The position numbers and the translations under genes are program-made. Below the pieces are notes generated by a model, which did no database searches, had not been told where the DNA came from, and saw nothing but the letters and a program-made list of their open reading frames with translations. This document shows, piece after piece, positions 43,754 to 51,679 of a stretch of DNA of 64,000 bases. Source of the stretch: an uncultured Clostridia bacterium (GTDB taxonomy: Bacteria > Bacillota > Clostridia > Christensenellales > Borkfalkiaceae); NCBI GenBank assembly GCA_934254825.1, contig CAKQMB010000005.1, forward strand, positions 62,001 through 126,000, read 5' to 3'. Position 1 is the stretch's first letter. The number at the start of each line of letters is the position of its first letter.

Positions 43754-43782
43754 ACTATATCACAATAAAAAATAAATTGCAA
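43754..43782 (-). promoter_or_regulatory. Sigma-A type promoter of rpmB
   Basis: On the minus strand TTGCAA (43782-43777), 17 bp, TATAGT (43759-43754). Confidence 0.7.
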
Positions 43783-43852
43783 CAAAATAACGCCGATTAT
43801 CGAAAAAAAAGATAAAAAAACCGTAAAAGTTGCAAATGAGCTTAAAAAACCC

Positions 43853-43881
43853 TTGTAAAAAAAAACTAAATATAGTATAAT
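43853..43881 (+). promoter_or_regulatory. Sigma-A type promoter of asp23-fakA
   Basis: TTGTAA (43853-43858), 17 bp, TATAAT (43876-43881), close before AAGGAGTG and the ATG at 43903. Confidence 0.75.
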
Positions 43882-43902
43882 ACCGATATAAAGGAGTGTC
43901 TT

Positions 43903-44253
43903 ATGCCGGTAACAACGTCAAATACTTACGGAAAAATTTCAATATCGGACGAAGCTATAGCCAGGGTTGCGGCGCACGCCGCGCTCGAATGTTACGGTAT
44001 AGTAGAGATGGTTCCGAGAACGCTTATGGACAGTTTTTCCAGGCTCCTGAAAAAAGAGACGGGAGGAATGGGCGTTAAGGTCTCTACTTCCGGCGACAGA
44101 ATTTATATAGACGTATTCGTTATAATAAAATTCGGCGTGTCGATTTCCGCGGTTGCGGATTCGCTTAAAAAAGCCGTTAAATACAAAGTAGAACAGTTTA
44201 CGGGTATGATCGTGGATACGGTCAACGTTAATATCCTCGGCGTGAAACTCTGA
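43903..44253 (+). CDS. Asp23/Gls24 family envelope stress response protein (YloU-like, 116 aa)
   Basis: Asp23 proteins are small cytoplasmic or membrane-associated alpha/beta proteins linked to envelope stress. The pattern GKISISDEAIARVAAHAALECYGIVEM followed by GVKVSTSGDRIYIDVFVIIKFGVSISAVADSLKKAVKYKVE is the full family core. It precedes fakA (yloV) as in most Firmicutes, with 48 bp between. Start at ATG 43903 with AAGGAG. Confidence 0.95.
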   Translation: MPVTTSNTYGKISISDEAIARVAAHAALECYGIVEMVPRTLMDSFSRLLKKETGGMGVKVSTSGDRIYIDVFVIIKFGVSISAVADSLKKAVKYKVEQFTGMIVDTVNVNILGVKL

Positions 44254-44301
44254 CGACCGGGTGTTTTGTTCTGTTTTTTTGTTTCGGAGGAATTTTTTTA
44301 A

Positions 44302-45933
44302 ATGCAAAAAACAATAAAGGGCGCGACGTTTTCGAAAATGGTAACGTCCGCGTCCAGACTTTTGGACGTTTCGAGAGACTATATAGATAGTCTGAACGTC
44401 TTCCCCGTGCCGGACGGCGATACGGGAACAAATATGAGCTTAACGATGCAATCCGCCATAAAGGAGTTAAAAGCTTGTAAAAGCAACAATTTATCGGATA
44501 TGGCAGACAGCGTGTCGAGAGGCGCGCTCCGCGGAGCGAGAGGAAACTCGGGCGTTATAACCTCGCAGATATTCAGAGGTATATGCTCGGTTTTAAAAGA
44601 CTACAACGAAGTTGACACCAGAATTTTCGCAAAGGCTTTAAAAAGCGCGACGGACGTTGCTTACAGCGCGGTTTCCAAGCCCAAGGAAGGAACGATTCTC
44701 ACCGTTTGCAGGATGATTTCCGAACACGTTTCGTCCATTTGCGGAAAAACCAAAGATTTCGAAACCCTTTTCCAGGAAATAATAGCGAAAGGCGAGGAGG
44801 CTGTGAATTTAACTCCCACGCTTTTGCCCGTACTTAAAAAAGCGGGCGTTGTAGACTCCGGCGGAACGGGACTTTTAACAATATATAAAGGAATGTATAA
44901 AGGTCTTATCGGCGAGGAGATCGAGGGCGCGCCCGTCGAAGAACCCGAAGTTAAGGTCGACAGTTCGATGGAACATGCCGATATTCTCAATTTGGGTACC
45001 ATCGAGTTCGGATATTGTACCGAATTTTTCATTATAAATTTAAAAAAGAAGACTACGCTTGCCGATATAGACAGACTTAAAGAATACCTTATGACTATCG
45101 GCGACTGCGTACTCGTTATAGGCGACCTTGAATTCGTCAAGGTTCACGTCCACACGAATAACCCCGGTCAGGCTCTTTCCAAAGCTTTGCAGCTCGGCGA
45201 AATCGATAAGGTCAAAATCGAGAACATGCTCGAAGAAAACAGAGAACTTATCAAAAAGTACGAAGCCGAGAAGAAAGAGATCGGAATGCTTTCCATTTGT
45301 TCGGGCGAGGGTATCGCGGCGATTTTCAAAGATATCAATGTGGACAGAGTTATCGAGGGCGGACAGACGATGAACCCTTCCGCTCAGGATATAGCGGACG
45401 CTATCATCAAAATCAACGCCGAAAATATTTTCGTTTTCCCCAACAATAAAAATATAATTCTTGCCGCGGAGCAGTCCAAGTCGCTCGTCGAGGGCAAGAA
45501 AGTTTACGTCGTTCCCACAAAGAGCATACCGCAGGGCATTTCCGCCGCGCTCGCTATGAATCCCGAGATAAGCGCGGACGAAAACTTTATCGAAATGATT
45601 CACGCGATCGATAACGTCTCTTCGGGAATGGTGACTTACGCCGTGAGAAACGCCAAAGTCGACGGGTTCTCGCTCACGAAAGGCGATATAATCGCGCTCG
45701 ATAACAAGAAAGTGCTTGCGAAAGGCAAGGATCTCGTTAAGGTTACGGGCGATCTCATCGATAAACTTCATTATAACGGACACAGCCTCGTAAATCTTTA
45801 TTACGGAAGCGACGTTACCGCCGAAGAAGCGGGCGAAATGCAATCCAGACTTGCCGAAAGATATCCCGAAATGGACGTCGAATTGTTCTACGGCGGTCAG
45901 CCGATATATTATTATATCGTTTCGCTCGAATAA
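44302..45933 (+). CDS. fakA: Fatty acid kinase FakA (DAK2 domain fusion protein YloV, 543 aa)
   Basis: FakA phosphorylates fatty acids held by FakB (DegV) to acyl-phosphate, which enters phospholipid synthesis. The N-terminal DAK2-like ATP domain shows NVFPVPDGDTGTNMSLTM (residues about 32-49) and GARGNSGVITSQIFRG. A middle domain binds Zn, and the C-terminal domain is DegV-like in fold (FVKVHVHTNNPGQAL, IFVFPNNKNIILAAEQ). Length matches the family. Two FakB candidates are encoded at 23460-25265. CGGAGGAA precedes the ATG. Downstream recG is in the conserved Firmicutes order. Confidence 0.95.
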   Translation: MQKTIKGATFSKMVTSASRLLDVSRDYIDSLNVFPVPDGDTGTNMSLTMQSAIKELKACKSNNLSDMADSVSRGALRGARGNSGVITSQIFRGICSVLKDYNEVDTRIFAKALKSATDVAYSAVSKPKEGTILTVCRMISEHVSSICGKTKDFETLFQEIIAKGEEAVNLTPTLLPVLKKAGVVDSGGTGLLTIYKGMYKGLIGEEIEGAPVEEPEVKVDSSMEHADILNLGTIEFGYCTEFFIINLKKKTTLADIDRLKEYLMTIGDCVLVIGDLEFVKVHVHTNNPGQALSKALQLGEIDKVKIENMLEENRELIKKYEAEKKEIGMLSICSGEGIAAIFKDINVDRVIEGGQTMNPSAQDIADAIIKINAENIFVFPNNKNIILAAEQSKSLVEGKKVYVVPTKSIPQGISAALAMNPEISADENFIEMIHAIDNVSSGMVTYAVRNAKVDGFSLTKGDIIALDNKKVLAKGKDLVKVTGDLIDKLHYNGHSLVNLYYGSDVTAEEAGEMQSRLAERYPEMDVELFYGGQPIYYYIVSLE

Positions 45934-46024
45934 AATATCGAAAAAACGCCGTCTGACTTATTCCGGCTCAGACGAGCTTACAATTTATCATCGAAAATTT
46001 TGCCGTTAAGTTACGGTTTAATAA

Positions 46025-46065
46025 AGGCTTTCTCCGTGTTCGGCGAGGAAAGCTTTTTGTTTTTT
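46025..46065 (+). terminator. Possible terminator between fakA and recG
   Basis: AAAGGCTTTC-TCCG pairs with GGAAAGCTTTT, followed by TGTTTTTTG. The stem has bulges, so confidence is limited. The 45934-46024 stretch also has GTCTGA/TCAGAC. Confidence 0.4.
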
Positions 46066-46100
46066 GTCGGCAAAACCGATAAAACGTTTAAAGGACGGAA

Positions 46101-48113
46101 ATGAAAGTTACGGACATAAAAGGCATAAGCGACAAGCGCGCCGAAGACCTTAAAAAACTTAATATTTTAACGCCCGAGGATCTGATCAAGCATTTTCCGC
46201 GCAATTATCTCGATTTAAGGAGGATAACTCCGCTCGAAAAATGCTATAACAACGATATCGTGCTTACTTGCGGCAGACTTTTGAGCGTTCCGAAAATGTT
46301 CACTTCGGCAAGGAAAATAAAGTGCGTGAGGGTTGCCGTGGAACAGGGAATGCGGGGTTTTACCGCCGTGTGGTTCAATCAGCCTTACGTTATGAGCCAT
46401 TTGAAAATAGGCGAAGAATACCTTTTTTACGGGAGGGTCAAAACCGATTTCGGCGGGGTGTCGATTATAAACCCCTCGTTCGAGCCGCTCGACAACAACG
46501 TTCGGCTGAAAGGCATCGTTCCCGTTTACACTGTTAAGGGCAATCTGTCGCAGAAAGTTATGAGAGACGCAATAAAAAGCGCGATTTTTTCTCTCGAAAT
46601 AAACAGCGTAATTCCGCAGAAACTCGTTAAAAAATACGATCTTGAAAACTTAAAAACGGCGTATATAGACGTTCACGCCCCCTCGGACGAGCAGACAATG
46701 CGCGGCGCGGCGGAAAGGATAGCCTTAGAGGAATATTTCACGCTTGTTTCTGCGTTCAGATTTATAAAAGGCGACCGTCAGCAGGTGAGAATAAATCAAT
46801 ATTCCTGTTCGGCGGCGGATTTAAGGGAATTTATTTCGCGTTTCGGTTTCGAATTTACCGACGGACAGAAAAACGCCGTGAACGAAATTTATAAAGACCT
46901 GACAAGCCCCCGTTCGATGAACCGACTTTTACAAGGCGACGTCGGAAGCGGAAAAACGGCGGTTGCGCTGTGCGCGTTGTTTTTCGCCGTGAAAAGCGGC
47001 TATCAGGCGGCAATGCTTGCGCCTACGGAAATTCTCGCCGAACAAAATTATAGGATAATTTCAAGATTATTTCCCGATTATGAAGTAGTTTTTCTCAGTG
47101 GTTCTACTAAACTTGCCGAGAAAAAGGCTATAAAGGCGAAGATAAAATCGGGCGAGGCGAAAATCGTAGTCGGTACGCACGCGGTCATTCAGAGCGACGT
47201 GGAATTTTACAATCTCTCGATGTGCGTGTGCGACGAACAGCACCGTTTCGGCGTCGGGCAGAGAAGCGCGCTCGTGGCGAAAGGCGTTATTCCCGACGTA
47301 CTCGTAATGAGCGCGACGCCTATCCCCAGAACGGTTTCGCTTATTTTTTACGGGGATCTCGACATAACGGAGATTAAGGACAAGCCGAAAAATAGGCTTC
47401 CCGTGTCGACTTTTCTTGTTCCGGAACGAAAATACGAAGGCATGCTCGGCTTTATCCGCGACACCGTTAAAGGCGGTAAGCAGGCGTTTTGCGTTTGCCC
47501 GAAGATCGATGAGGACGAAGAAGGCACGCTTATGAGCGTAACCGAGCTTTTCGAAGAATTTACTTCGGCTTTGAAAGGCGTTCGGGTCGGACTTCTGCAC
47601 GGAAAAATGAAGGACGCGGAAAAAACGCGGATCATGGAAGAGTTCAAGGGCAAAAATATCGACGTGCTTGTTTCAACGACGGTCGTCGAAGTCGGCATAG
47701 ACGTGCCGGACGCGACGGTTATGGTAATTTACAACGCCGAACGCTTCGGACTTTCCCAGCTTCATCAGTTAAGAGGCAGGGTCGGCAGAGGGGCGGACAA
47801 GAGTTATTGTTTTCTTTTCACCCGTTCGGACGACGAAAAAGCTCTCGAACGGCTTAAAGTCCTTTGTTCGTCTGCGGACGGTTTCAAAATCGCCGAAAAG
47901 GACTTCGAAATGCGCGGCAGCGGCGATTTTATGGGAACGAGGCAGAGCGGCAAGTTTTTAAGCGATTTAGGCGACCTCGTGTATTCTCCGACAGTCATTT
48001 TCTCGGCGAAAAAGCTGTGCGACGAGGCGTTTTCTCACCCCGAGGATTTAGCGGAATTAAGAAAAGCCGCAATGGAAAAATACGAAAAACTTAAAGACGT
48101 AACGCTGAATTAA
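46101..48113 (+). CDS. recG: ATP-dependent DNA helicase RecG (670 aa)
   Basis: RecG remodels stalled replication forks and Holliday junctions. The N-terminal wedge (OB-fold) domain begins VTDIKGISDKRAEDLKKLNI. Then come helicase motifs I (LLQGDVGSGKTAVA), II (CDEQHRFG), III (VMSATPIPRT), V (VSTTVVEVGIDVPDA) and VI (QLRGRVGRG). The C-terminal TRG region (MRGSGDFMGTRQSG) is present. Length is usual for the family. ATG at 46101 follows AAAGGACGG. Confidence 0.97.
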   Translation: MKVTDIKGISDKRAEDLKKLNILTPEDLIKHFPRNYLDLRRITPLEKCYNNDIVLTCGRLLSVPKMFTSARKIKCVRVAVEQGMRGFTAVWFNQPYVMSHLKIGEEYLFYGRVKTDFGGVSIINPSFEPLDNNVRLKGIVPVYTVKGNLSQKVMRDAIKSAIFSLEINSVIPQKLVKKYDLENLKTAYIDVHAPSDEQTMRGAAERIALEEYFTLVSAFRFIKGDRQQVRINQYSCSAADLREFISRFGFEFTDGQKNAVNEIYKDLTSPRSMNRLLQGDVGSGKTAVALCALFFAVKSGYQAAMLAPTEILAEQNYRIISRLFPDYEVVFLSGSTKLAEKKAIKAKIKSGEAKIVVGTHAVIQSDVEFYNLSMCVCDEQHRFGVGQRSALVAKGVIPDVLVMSATPIPRTVSLIFYGDLDITEIKDKPKNRLPVSTFLVPERKYEGMLGFIRDTVKGGKQAFCVCPKIDEDEEGTLMSVTELFEEFTSALKGVRVGLLHGKMKDAEKTRIMEEFKGKNIDVLVSTTVVEVGIDVPDATVMVIYNAERFGLSQLHQLRGRVGRGADKSYCFLFTRSDDEKALERLKVLCSSADGFKIAEKDFEMRGSGDFMGTRQSGKFLSDLGDLVYSPTVIFSAKKLCDEAFSHPEDLAELRKAAMEKYEKLKDVTLN

Positions 48114-48149
48114 GGCAAAATGTATAATGTGGTTACATAAGGAGTTTTT

Positions 48150-48383
48150 ATGAAAGGATATAAAGAAATAAAATTCGAAGAATTAACCGAAAATCTTTAC
48201 GAAATGACGGCGAAAGACTGGTTCGCGCTTTCCGCGGGTAACGAAAACGGATATAATTCCATGACGGTTTCGTGGGTTCAGTTCGGTTCGCTTTGGTCGG
48301 ACGGAAAAGGCGACGGTTTTAGCGGATTACCCGTCGAGCCACAGGTGATTGCGTTCGAACTCGGTCTTACATTGTGTTTTTGA
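48150..48383 (+). pseudogene. Flavin reductase-like gene truncated by an element arm
   Basis: The first ~50 residues match the N-terminus of flavin reductase-like FMN-binding proteins (KDWFALSAGNENGYNSMTVSWVQFGSLW). The natural protein is about 150-200 residues. Here the family similarity stops and the frame runs into the repeat at 48338-48412, which supplies the last residues (VIAFELGLTLCF) and the stop at 48381-48383. A good AAGGAG site remains. The missing C-terminal half includes most of the FMN-binding fold, so the product is most likely non-functional. Confidence 0.75.
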
Positions 48384-48412
48384 CTAATACGTCGTTGCGT
48401 TCGCGTTAATAC
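48338..48412 (+). mobile_element. Single arm of the 40226-40395 foldback element
   Basis: GCCACAG-x-TGATTGCGTTxGAACTCGG and onward to TCGCGTTAATAC matches the left arm of the 170-bp element (40229-40304) with about eight differences and a small gap. The right arm is absent here, so this is a half copy or a deletion remnant, joined on its left to a broken flavin reductase gene and on its right to the YjbR gene. Confidence 0.75.
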
Positions 48413-48420
48413 TTAAAGCT

Positions 48421-48795
48421 ATGAACAGAAAAAAGCTCACGGAGTATATTTTAAATAATTATATCACGACGGAAGAAAAACCGTGGCTCGATTCGCCCGA
48501 ATTTTCGGTTTTTCGGCATCCGTCGAATAAAAAGTGGTTCGCCGTCATTATGCCTGTTTTTGCGGGCAGGCTCGGACTCGATATCGATAAGGATATCGAA
48601 ATTATAAACCTGAAATGCGAACCGCTTATGATTGACGATATCGTAGACAATAAATCGATTTTCAGGGCATATCATATGAACAAAACCCACTGGTTGTCAG
48701 TTTATATCGACAAGGCGGACGAAAATAAGCTTAAAATGCTCGTCGATATAAGTTTTGAACTTACCGATACGAACCGCAGACCGCGAAACGGTTGA
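48421..48795 (+). CDS. MmcQ/YjbR family DNA-binding-fold protein (124 aa)
   Basis: The family core is complete: FSVFRHPSNKKWFAVIMPV, INLKCEPLMIDDIV, AYHMNKTHWLSVYID and the terminal LVDISFELT. YjbR/MmcQ proteins have a CyaY-like or double-wing fold and an unknown role. The ATG at 48421 begins only 9 bp after the element arm and no Shine-Dalgarno is visible, so the native upstream region was likely lost; expression may be poor. Proteins of this family are often beside flavin-reductase-like genes, which fits the broken gene just upstream. Confidence 0.88.
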   Translation: MNRKKLTEYILNNYITTEEKPWLDSPEFSVFRHPSNKKWFAVIMPVFAGRLGLDIDKDIEIINLKCEPLMIDDIVDNKSIFRAYHMNKTHWLSVYIDKADENKLKMLVDISFELTDTNRRPRNG

Positions 48796-48855
48796 CGGCA
48801 TACTGTTTTTTTGATATAATGACGACAAAAAATAAATAAAAAGTTGCCACCGGGT

Positions 48856-49135
48856 TAGCCGAGCGAGAATTGAACCGCATTAAGCCTTAAAACCGTCTTT
48901 TTTGCCTGTTGCGGCAAATCTTTGCTTGAAGTACGATGAGTACGTCTGCGCAAATCTTCGTCACAACCGCCTAAAAAATACGGCTTTAAGGTGCTTTGCA
49001 TTTTAACGACGATAAATTTAGGAAAATCAAGGCAAACGAACGCAATCATACTTGCCGTATTATAAGTGAGTTTAACGCCGATTTTACAAATTTTGCGCCG
49101 TTAAAACTTGATGTGGTTCAATTTTCGCTCGGCAA
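48856..49135. mobile_element. 280-bp dispersed element with terminal inverted repeats
   Basis: Left end GCCGAGCGAGAATTGAACC (48858 on) and right end, reverse complemented, GCCGAGCGAAAATTGAACC (49133 back) match at about 21 of 25 positions, and similarity runs a few bases further. The interior has no credible gene. The minus-strand frame at 48855-49049 (ending NAVQFSLG) is, from memory, a recurrent spurious ORF carried by high-copy elements in gut Clostridia. It fills most of the 435-bp gap 48796-49230. Confidence 0.65.
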
Positions 49136-49230
49136 AAGCATTCGCAACGTAGCGTTAGGTCTTTGAAGTTACGTTTGGCGGGTGCTTTTATTTTTTTGCG
49201 GTGTTGTTTGCGGTGTTTTCTGAGGTACAA

Positions 49231-49920
49231 ATGAAGAAAATTTTTAATTATTTCAGCGTTTCCGAGCGTGTGTTGTGGTCTGTTTCCGTTCTCACGATAG
49301 TAATTTCCTTTTTCGTTTTCGGCGAAAAGGACTATTTTAAGCTTGCGGCTTCGCTTATCGGAGCGACGGCTCTCGTATTCAACGCGAAAGGTAATCCCAT
49401 AGGGCAGGTTTTGATGATAATTTTCGGCGTAATGTACGGAATTATTTCCTATTCTTTTAAATATTACGGCGAGATGATAACCTATCTCGGAATGTCCGTG
49501 CCTATGGCGGCTTTCGCGCTTGTGAGCTGGCTTAAAAATCCGTATAACGGCAACAAAGCCGAAGTTAAGGTCAATAAACTGAAACCCGCGGAGTACGTTT
49601 TTATGTTCGCTTTGACGGCTTTGGTAACTTTCGGCTTTTACTTTATTCTCGATTATTTTAATACGGCGAATATTATCCCGAGTACGTTATCTGTTGCGAC
49701 GAGTTTTGCGGCGGTGTATTTAACGTTCAGAAGAAGCCCGTTTTACGCGGTGGCGTACGCTTTGAACGATGTCGTTCTTATCGTATTGTGGGTCCTTGCG
49801 ACGATAAGCGATATTTCCTATCTTTCGGTTGTGATTTGCTTTGTCGTGTTTCTTGCAAACGACTTGTACGGCTTTGCAAGCTGGAACAAAATGTCCGGAA
49901 GACAAAACGAAGGGAAGTAA
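49231..49920 (+). CDS. pnuC: PnuC-type nicotinamide riboside (vitamin) transporter (229 aa)
   Basis: PnuC proteins import nicotinamide riboside or related vitamins by facilitated diffusion with intracellular phosphorylation trapping. About seven hydrophobic segments are seen. Family motifs: GNPIGQVLMIIFGVMYGIISY, YYGEMITYLGMSVPMA, and in the C-terminal half YAVAYALNDVVLIVLWVLA and FLANDLYGFASW, which contain the ligand-contacting Asn/Trp positions. The ATG at 49231 has GAGG upstream. No NAD or thiamine riboswitch is visible; upstream is the 280-bp element. Confidence 0.9.
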   Translation: MKKIFNYFSVSERVLWSVSVLTIVISFFVFGEKDYFKLAASLIGATALVFNAKGNPIGQVLMIIFGVMYGIISYSFKYYGEMITYLGMSVPMAAFALVSWLKNPYNGNKAEVKVNKLKPAEYVFMFALTALVTFGFYFILDYFNTANIIPSTLSVATSFAAVYLTFRRSPFYAVAYALNDVVLIVLWVLATISDISYLSVVICFVVFLANDLYGFASWNKMSGRQNEGK

Positions 49921-49950
49921 AATCCGACAAAAAACGGCGGCAATTTCCGA

Positions 49951-50040
49951 CAAAAAGCGACAGCGGGAAAAGACAAAAAGGGCGGCATAATCCGTCAAAA
50001 AGCGACAGCGGGAAAAGACAAAAAGGGCGGCATAATCCGT
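49951..50040 (+). repeat. Two identical 45-bp tandem repeats in a GACAAAAA-rich stretch
   Basis: 49951-49995 and 49996-50040 are identical and include GCGACAGCGGGAAAAGAC. The surroundings (49921-50205) consist of degenerate CGACAAAAA/GGCGGCA words, so the whole 285-bp stretch looks like an expanded low-complexity sequence. It fills the gap 49921-50271. Confidence 0.85.
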
Positions 50041-50207
50041 CAAAAAAGGGCGGCGGAAAATGACAAGAAGCGACGGCGTAAAACGATAAAATACGACGGC
50101 GGATTGCGACGGATATCGACGGCAAAATATTGCAAAATCCGACAATAAAAAACGACAAATAACGACAATAAAATAAGACGCAATCCGACGACAAAAAGCA
50201 ACAAAAT

Positions 50208-50249
50208 GCGCCCGACTTTTTTCGGCAAGATCCGAAAAGAGTCGGGCGC
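50208..50249. terminator. Bidirectional terminator between pnuC and the M18 aminopeptidase
   Basis: GCGCCCGAC (50208-50216) pairs with GTCGGGCGC (50241-50249), followed by GTATTTTTAAT on + and CATTTTGTTG on minus. Confidence 0.8.
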
Positions 50250-50271
50250 GTATTTTTAATAATTATGGGGT

Positions 50272-51555
50272 TTAATAAGTTATTTTAACGAAAGAGTCGC
50301 CGTCGGAAACTATTTTCGCGTTATAAAATGCCGTCAATCCGCGGACGGCGGTTTCATAGTCTGCGGCAGCCATAGTCTCCAAGGAAGAGTGCATTGCAAG
50401 CTGAGCGATACCTATATCAACGCTCTTTATCGAAACCTGAGATGAACTTATCGCGCCGAGCGTTCCGCCGCAAGGCATATCCGAACGGGTGTAAAAATCC
50501 TGGTATTTAACGTTCGCATTATCGAAAATGCGTTTTATTATCGAGGAAGAATAAGCGTCCGTCGTGTAATTCTGATTTGCGTGGTGTTTGACAACTATCC
50601 CTTCGCCGAGCTTGACTCTGTTCGTCGGGTCGGAATATTCGGGGTGGTTGGGGTGAACGGCGTGCGCGTTGTCGTCGGAAACGATAAAGGAATTCGCAAG
50701 CATTTCGTCGAGATCGTTTTCTTTGCCGAGACAAGCCGCAATTCTTTTCAGAACGTCGAACAAAAATTTCGAAGCCGCGCCCTGCTTCGTGCCGCTTCCC
50801 ACTTCCTCGTTGTCCGCAATATAGCACACGGCGATTTCTTTCGGATCGGCTTTGCAGATAGCTTCAAGGGAAGAATACGCGCTCGTGAGGTTGTCTATTC
50901 TCGGACTGCACAAAAATTCGTCCTTAAATCCCGCGAAGAACGGTTTTTCGGCGGAAACGACGTACAGGTCGTAATCGACTACTTTTCCGTCTCCCGCGAA
51001 TTTTTCAAGCTCTTTTTGAAGTTCTTTTCCGCTTACCGTTTCGTTTAAAATATCGGTCACGGGCGACATGTCCGTCTGAGGATTGAGCTTTAATCCGTCG
51101 TTCACGGAGCGGTTGAAATGTATCGCGACGGAAGGGATGACAAACTTATGATCGGAAGTGAAAACCCGCGCTATAAGTTCGTTATCGCGCGAAATTATAA
51201 CTCTTCCCGCAATGGTCAAAGGCTTGTCGAGCCAGGAATAAAATATCCCGCCGCCGTATCTTTCCACGTTGAGTTTTTCGTAATTGTCGCTTTTCATCTC
51301 GGGGTTCGCTTTGATTTTGAAGCACGGCGAATCCCCGTGCGAAGCGACTATGTTAAACGAGTCTTCTCCGCCGACGGTAAAAGCGATAAGCGCGGAACCG
51401 TTCCTCGTGACGAAATATTTCCCGCTTTTTTTAACGTTCCATTTTTCGTTTTCTTTAAGCTCCGTAAAGCCTTCTTTTATAAGCTTTTCCGCGCTGAGTT
51501 TCGCGGCGTGAAAGGCTGTTTTCGATTTATCGAGAAATTCCGTAAGTAAATTCAT
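50272..51555 (-). CDS. M18 family aminopeptidase (427 aa)
   Basis: M18 enzymes are dodecameric, two-zinc cytoplasmic aminopeptidases that remove N-terminal, mostly acidic, residues. Zinc and catalytic motifs are present: ASHGDSPCFKIK (His), IDNLTSAYS (bridging Asp), DNEEVGSGT (Glu pair), SDDNAHAVHPNHPE, and HSSLETMAAADY near the C-terminus (His). The start codon follows AGAGGTG. Monocistronic with its own promoter; divergent from alr. Confidence 0.93.
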   Translation of the reverse strand: MNLLTEFLDKSKTAFHAAKLSAEKLIKEGFTELKENEKWNVKKSGKYFVTRNGSALIAFTVGGEDSFNIVASHGDSPCFKIKANPEMKSDNYEKLNVERYGGGIFYSWLDKPLTIAGRVIISRDNELIARVFTSDHKFVIPSVAIHFNRSVNDGLKLNPQTDMSPVTDILNETVSGKELQKELEKFAGDGKVVDYDLYVVSAEKPFFAGFKDEFLCSPRIDNLTSAYSSLEAICKADPKEIAVCYIADNEEVGSGTKQGAASKFLFDVLKRIAACLGKENDLDEMLANSFIVSDDNAHAVHPNHPEYSDPTNRVKLGEGIVVKHHANQNYTTDAYSSSIIKRIFDNANVKYQDFYTRSDMPCGGTLGAISSSQVSIKSVDIGIAQLAMHSSLETMAAADYETAVRGLTAFYNAKIVSDGDSFVKITY

Positions 51556-51581
51556 AATTCACCTCTCTTGTAATTAAACAT

Positions 51582-51610
51582 ATTATATAGCATTTTTTTG
51601 CCGATGTAAA
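51582..51610 (-). promoter_or_regulatory. Sigma-A type promoter of the M18 aminopeptidase
   Basis: On the minus strand TTTACA (51610-51605), 17 bp, TATAAT (51587-51582). Confidence 0.7.
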
Positions 51611-51679
51611 GCGTAAAACGAGATGTAAACGCGTAAAAACGATTTGTTTCGGCATTTTATCGGAATTTTCGGAGAGAAT

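Noticed and set aside
48855..49049. Minus-strand frame inside the 280-bp element
   Set aside because: It begins and ends in repeat sequence and lacks a ribosome site; best taken as part of a non-coding element.
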